From assembly GCF_001269985.1 (NCBI RefSeq), contig NZ_BBZB01000001.1:1860001-1924000 (forward strand): a DNA stretch of 64,000 nt, written 5' to 3'. Position numbers and translations under genes: made by a program. Shown one piece after another: positions 63,476 to 64,000 of this stretch. Origin of the DNA: Pseudoalteromonas sp. '520P1 No. 423'. Its GTDB lineage: Bacteria; Pseudomonadota; Gammaproteobacteria; Enterobacterales; Alteromonadaceae. Below the pieces are notes generated by a model. That model was given only the letters and a program-made list of their open reading frames with translations, searched no databases and was not told where the DNA came from. Numbering within the stretch: the first letter of the stretch is position 1; each line of letters starts with the position of its first letter.

Positions 63476-64000
63476 ATGAAAAAAATAGCAATTATTCTAG
63501 CTGCTTTAATATTGGTAATATTAGGTGCATTTTGGTTTTTAACTGGTGGTGCACTTAATGATTTGATTAAACAACAAATTGAGCAAGTTGGTACAAAAGT
63601 GATAGAGCAGCCTGTCACTGTTAATACAGTTGATATGAAACTGTTAGAAGGCGCTGGCACAATTAAAGGTTTAGTTTTGGCTAACCCATCAAAGTATACT
63701 GCACCTTCAGTGTTTTCATTAGATGAAGTCACTTTAGATATTAATCTTGATAGCTTGACTACCGATCTTATTATTATCGATAAAATAGTCATAGACAAAC
63801 CGCAAGCTGTTGTTGAGTTTACTCAAAATGGTGACGCTAATATTAAAGAGCTACTTGATACCATAAAGAAAAATACCCCAAGTAATACTCAGTCTGAACC
63901 TGAGCAAGAAAGCACTTCAACGAGTGTAAAAGAGCCGATTATACGTATAAATAAATTTGTATTAGCTGGTGTGGCACTAACTGTTGATTTATCAAAGCTG
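63476..64000 (+). CDS. AsmA-like envelope protein, cut by the right edge
   Basis: 175 codons are visible and the frame is open at the edge. A single N-terminal membrane anchor (KKIAIILAALILVILGAFWF) is followed by an AsmA/DUF748-like domain: 'ALNDLIKQQIEQVGTKVIEQPVTVNTVDM', 'GTIKGLVLANPSKYTAPSVFSLDEVTLDINLDSL' and 'IDKPQAVVEFTQNGDANIKELL'. A low-complexity acidic linker (NTQSEPEQESTSTS) comes next. Such proteins sit in the periplasm and take part in lipid transport or outer-membrane assembly. AAGGA lies 13 bases before the ATG. Confidence 0.8.
   Translation, partial: MKKIAIILAALILVILGAFWFLTGGALNDLIKQQIEQVGTKVIEQPVTVNTVDMKLLEGAGTIKGLVLANPSKYTAPSVFSLDEVTLDINLDSLTTDLIIIDKIVIDKPQAVVEFTQNGDANIKELLDTIKKNTPSNTQSEPEQESTSTSVKEPIIRINKFVLAGVALTVDLSKL

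Overview
The window is a stretch of chromosome from a low-GC (roughly 35-37% by eye) marine gammaproteobacterium. The best fit is Alteromonadales in the Colwellia / Pseudoalteromonas / Thalassotalea range. This rests on the enteric-type dgt, hemH, an MltB-type transglycosylase, a TorF-type porin, AbgT, VC0807- and DUF3703-type proteins, a betIBA choline operon and many TonB/secreted peptidase genes. I could not test the species by search.

Layout. 1-3.2 kb: a leftward four-gene operon (membrane protein, L,D-transpeptidase-fold protein of the DUF2778/Tlde1 type, lipoprotein, and an unknown protein running off the left edge) that looks like an envelope toxin or effector module. 3.2-4.0 kb: no gene, but three intrinsic terminators. 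4.0-12.3 kb: mobile-element wreckage: a SIR2-type gene cut by an IS3-family element, a frameshifted PEGA/DUF1566 protein, a Tn3-derived miniature element, resolvase and IS91-like scraps, an IS66 element and the 3' end of a second IS66. 12.3-18.8 kb: a RAYT transposase, a two-gene operon (DUF1611 P-loop protein plus ornithine-racemase-like enzyme) with a structured leader, a fumarase remnant, an IS110 transposase and RraB.

18.9-33.8 kb is mostly ordinary chromosome: trypsin-like protease, dgt, MBL-fold hydrolase, serine beta-lactamase-like protein, PhoX-like protein, a dipeptidyl peptidase IV whose divergent promoter region holds eleven copies of an 8-bp repeat, DUF3667, MltB, hemH. 33.8-54.2 kb alternates intact genes (DUF2189, TonB siderophore receptor plus DUF1624 acyltransferase, AbgT, amidohydrolase/SnoaL fusion, DJ-1, RhlE-type helicase, PhnA, HAD phosphatase, DUF922) with an unusual number of decayed ones (solute-binding protein, acyltransferase with an amber codon, MBL hydrolase, PAS/GGDEF protein, outer-membrane barrel).

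54.2-62.8 kb is a quaternary-amine/osmoprotection region, all leftward. betI-betB-betA converts choline to glycine betaine under a palindromic BetI-type operator. Downstream are a short divergent BCCT-like transporter and a TorF-type outer-membrane porin one base apart, followed by a class III aminotransferase; an SDR oxidoreductase lies upstream of betI. The right end begins an AsmA-like protein that leaves the window.

I found no CRISPR array, rRNA or tRNA. Several pseudogenes are broken only at homopolymer runs, so some could be assembly errors.
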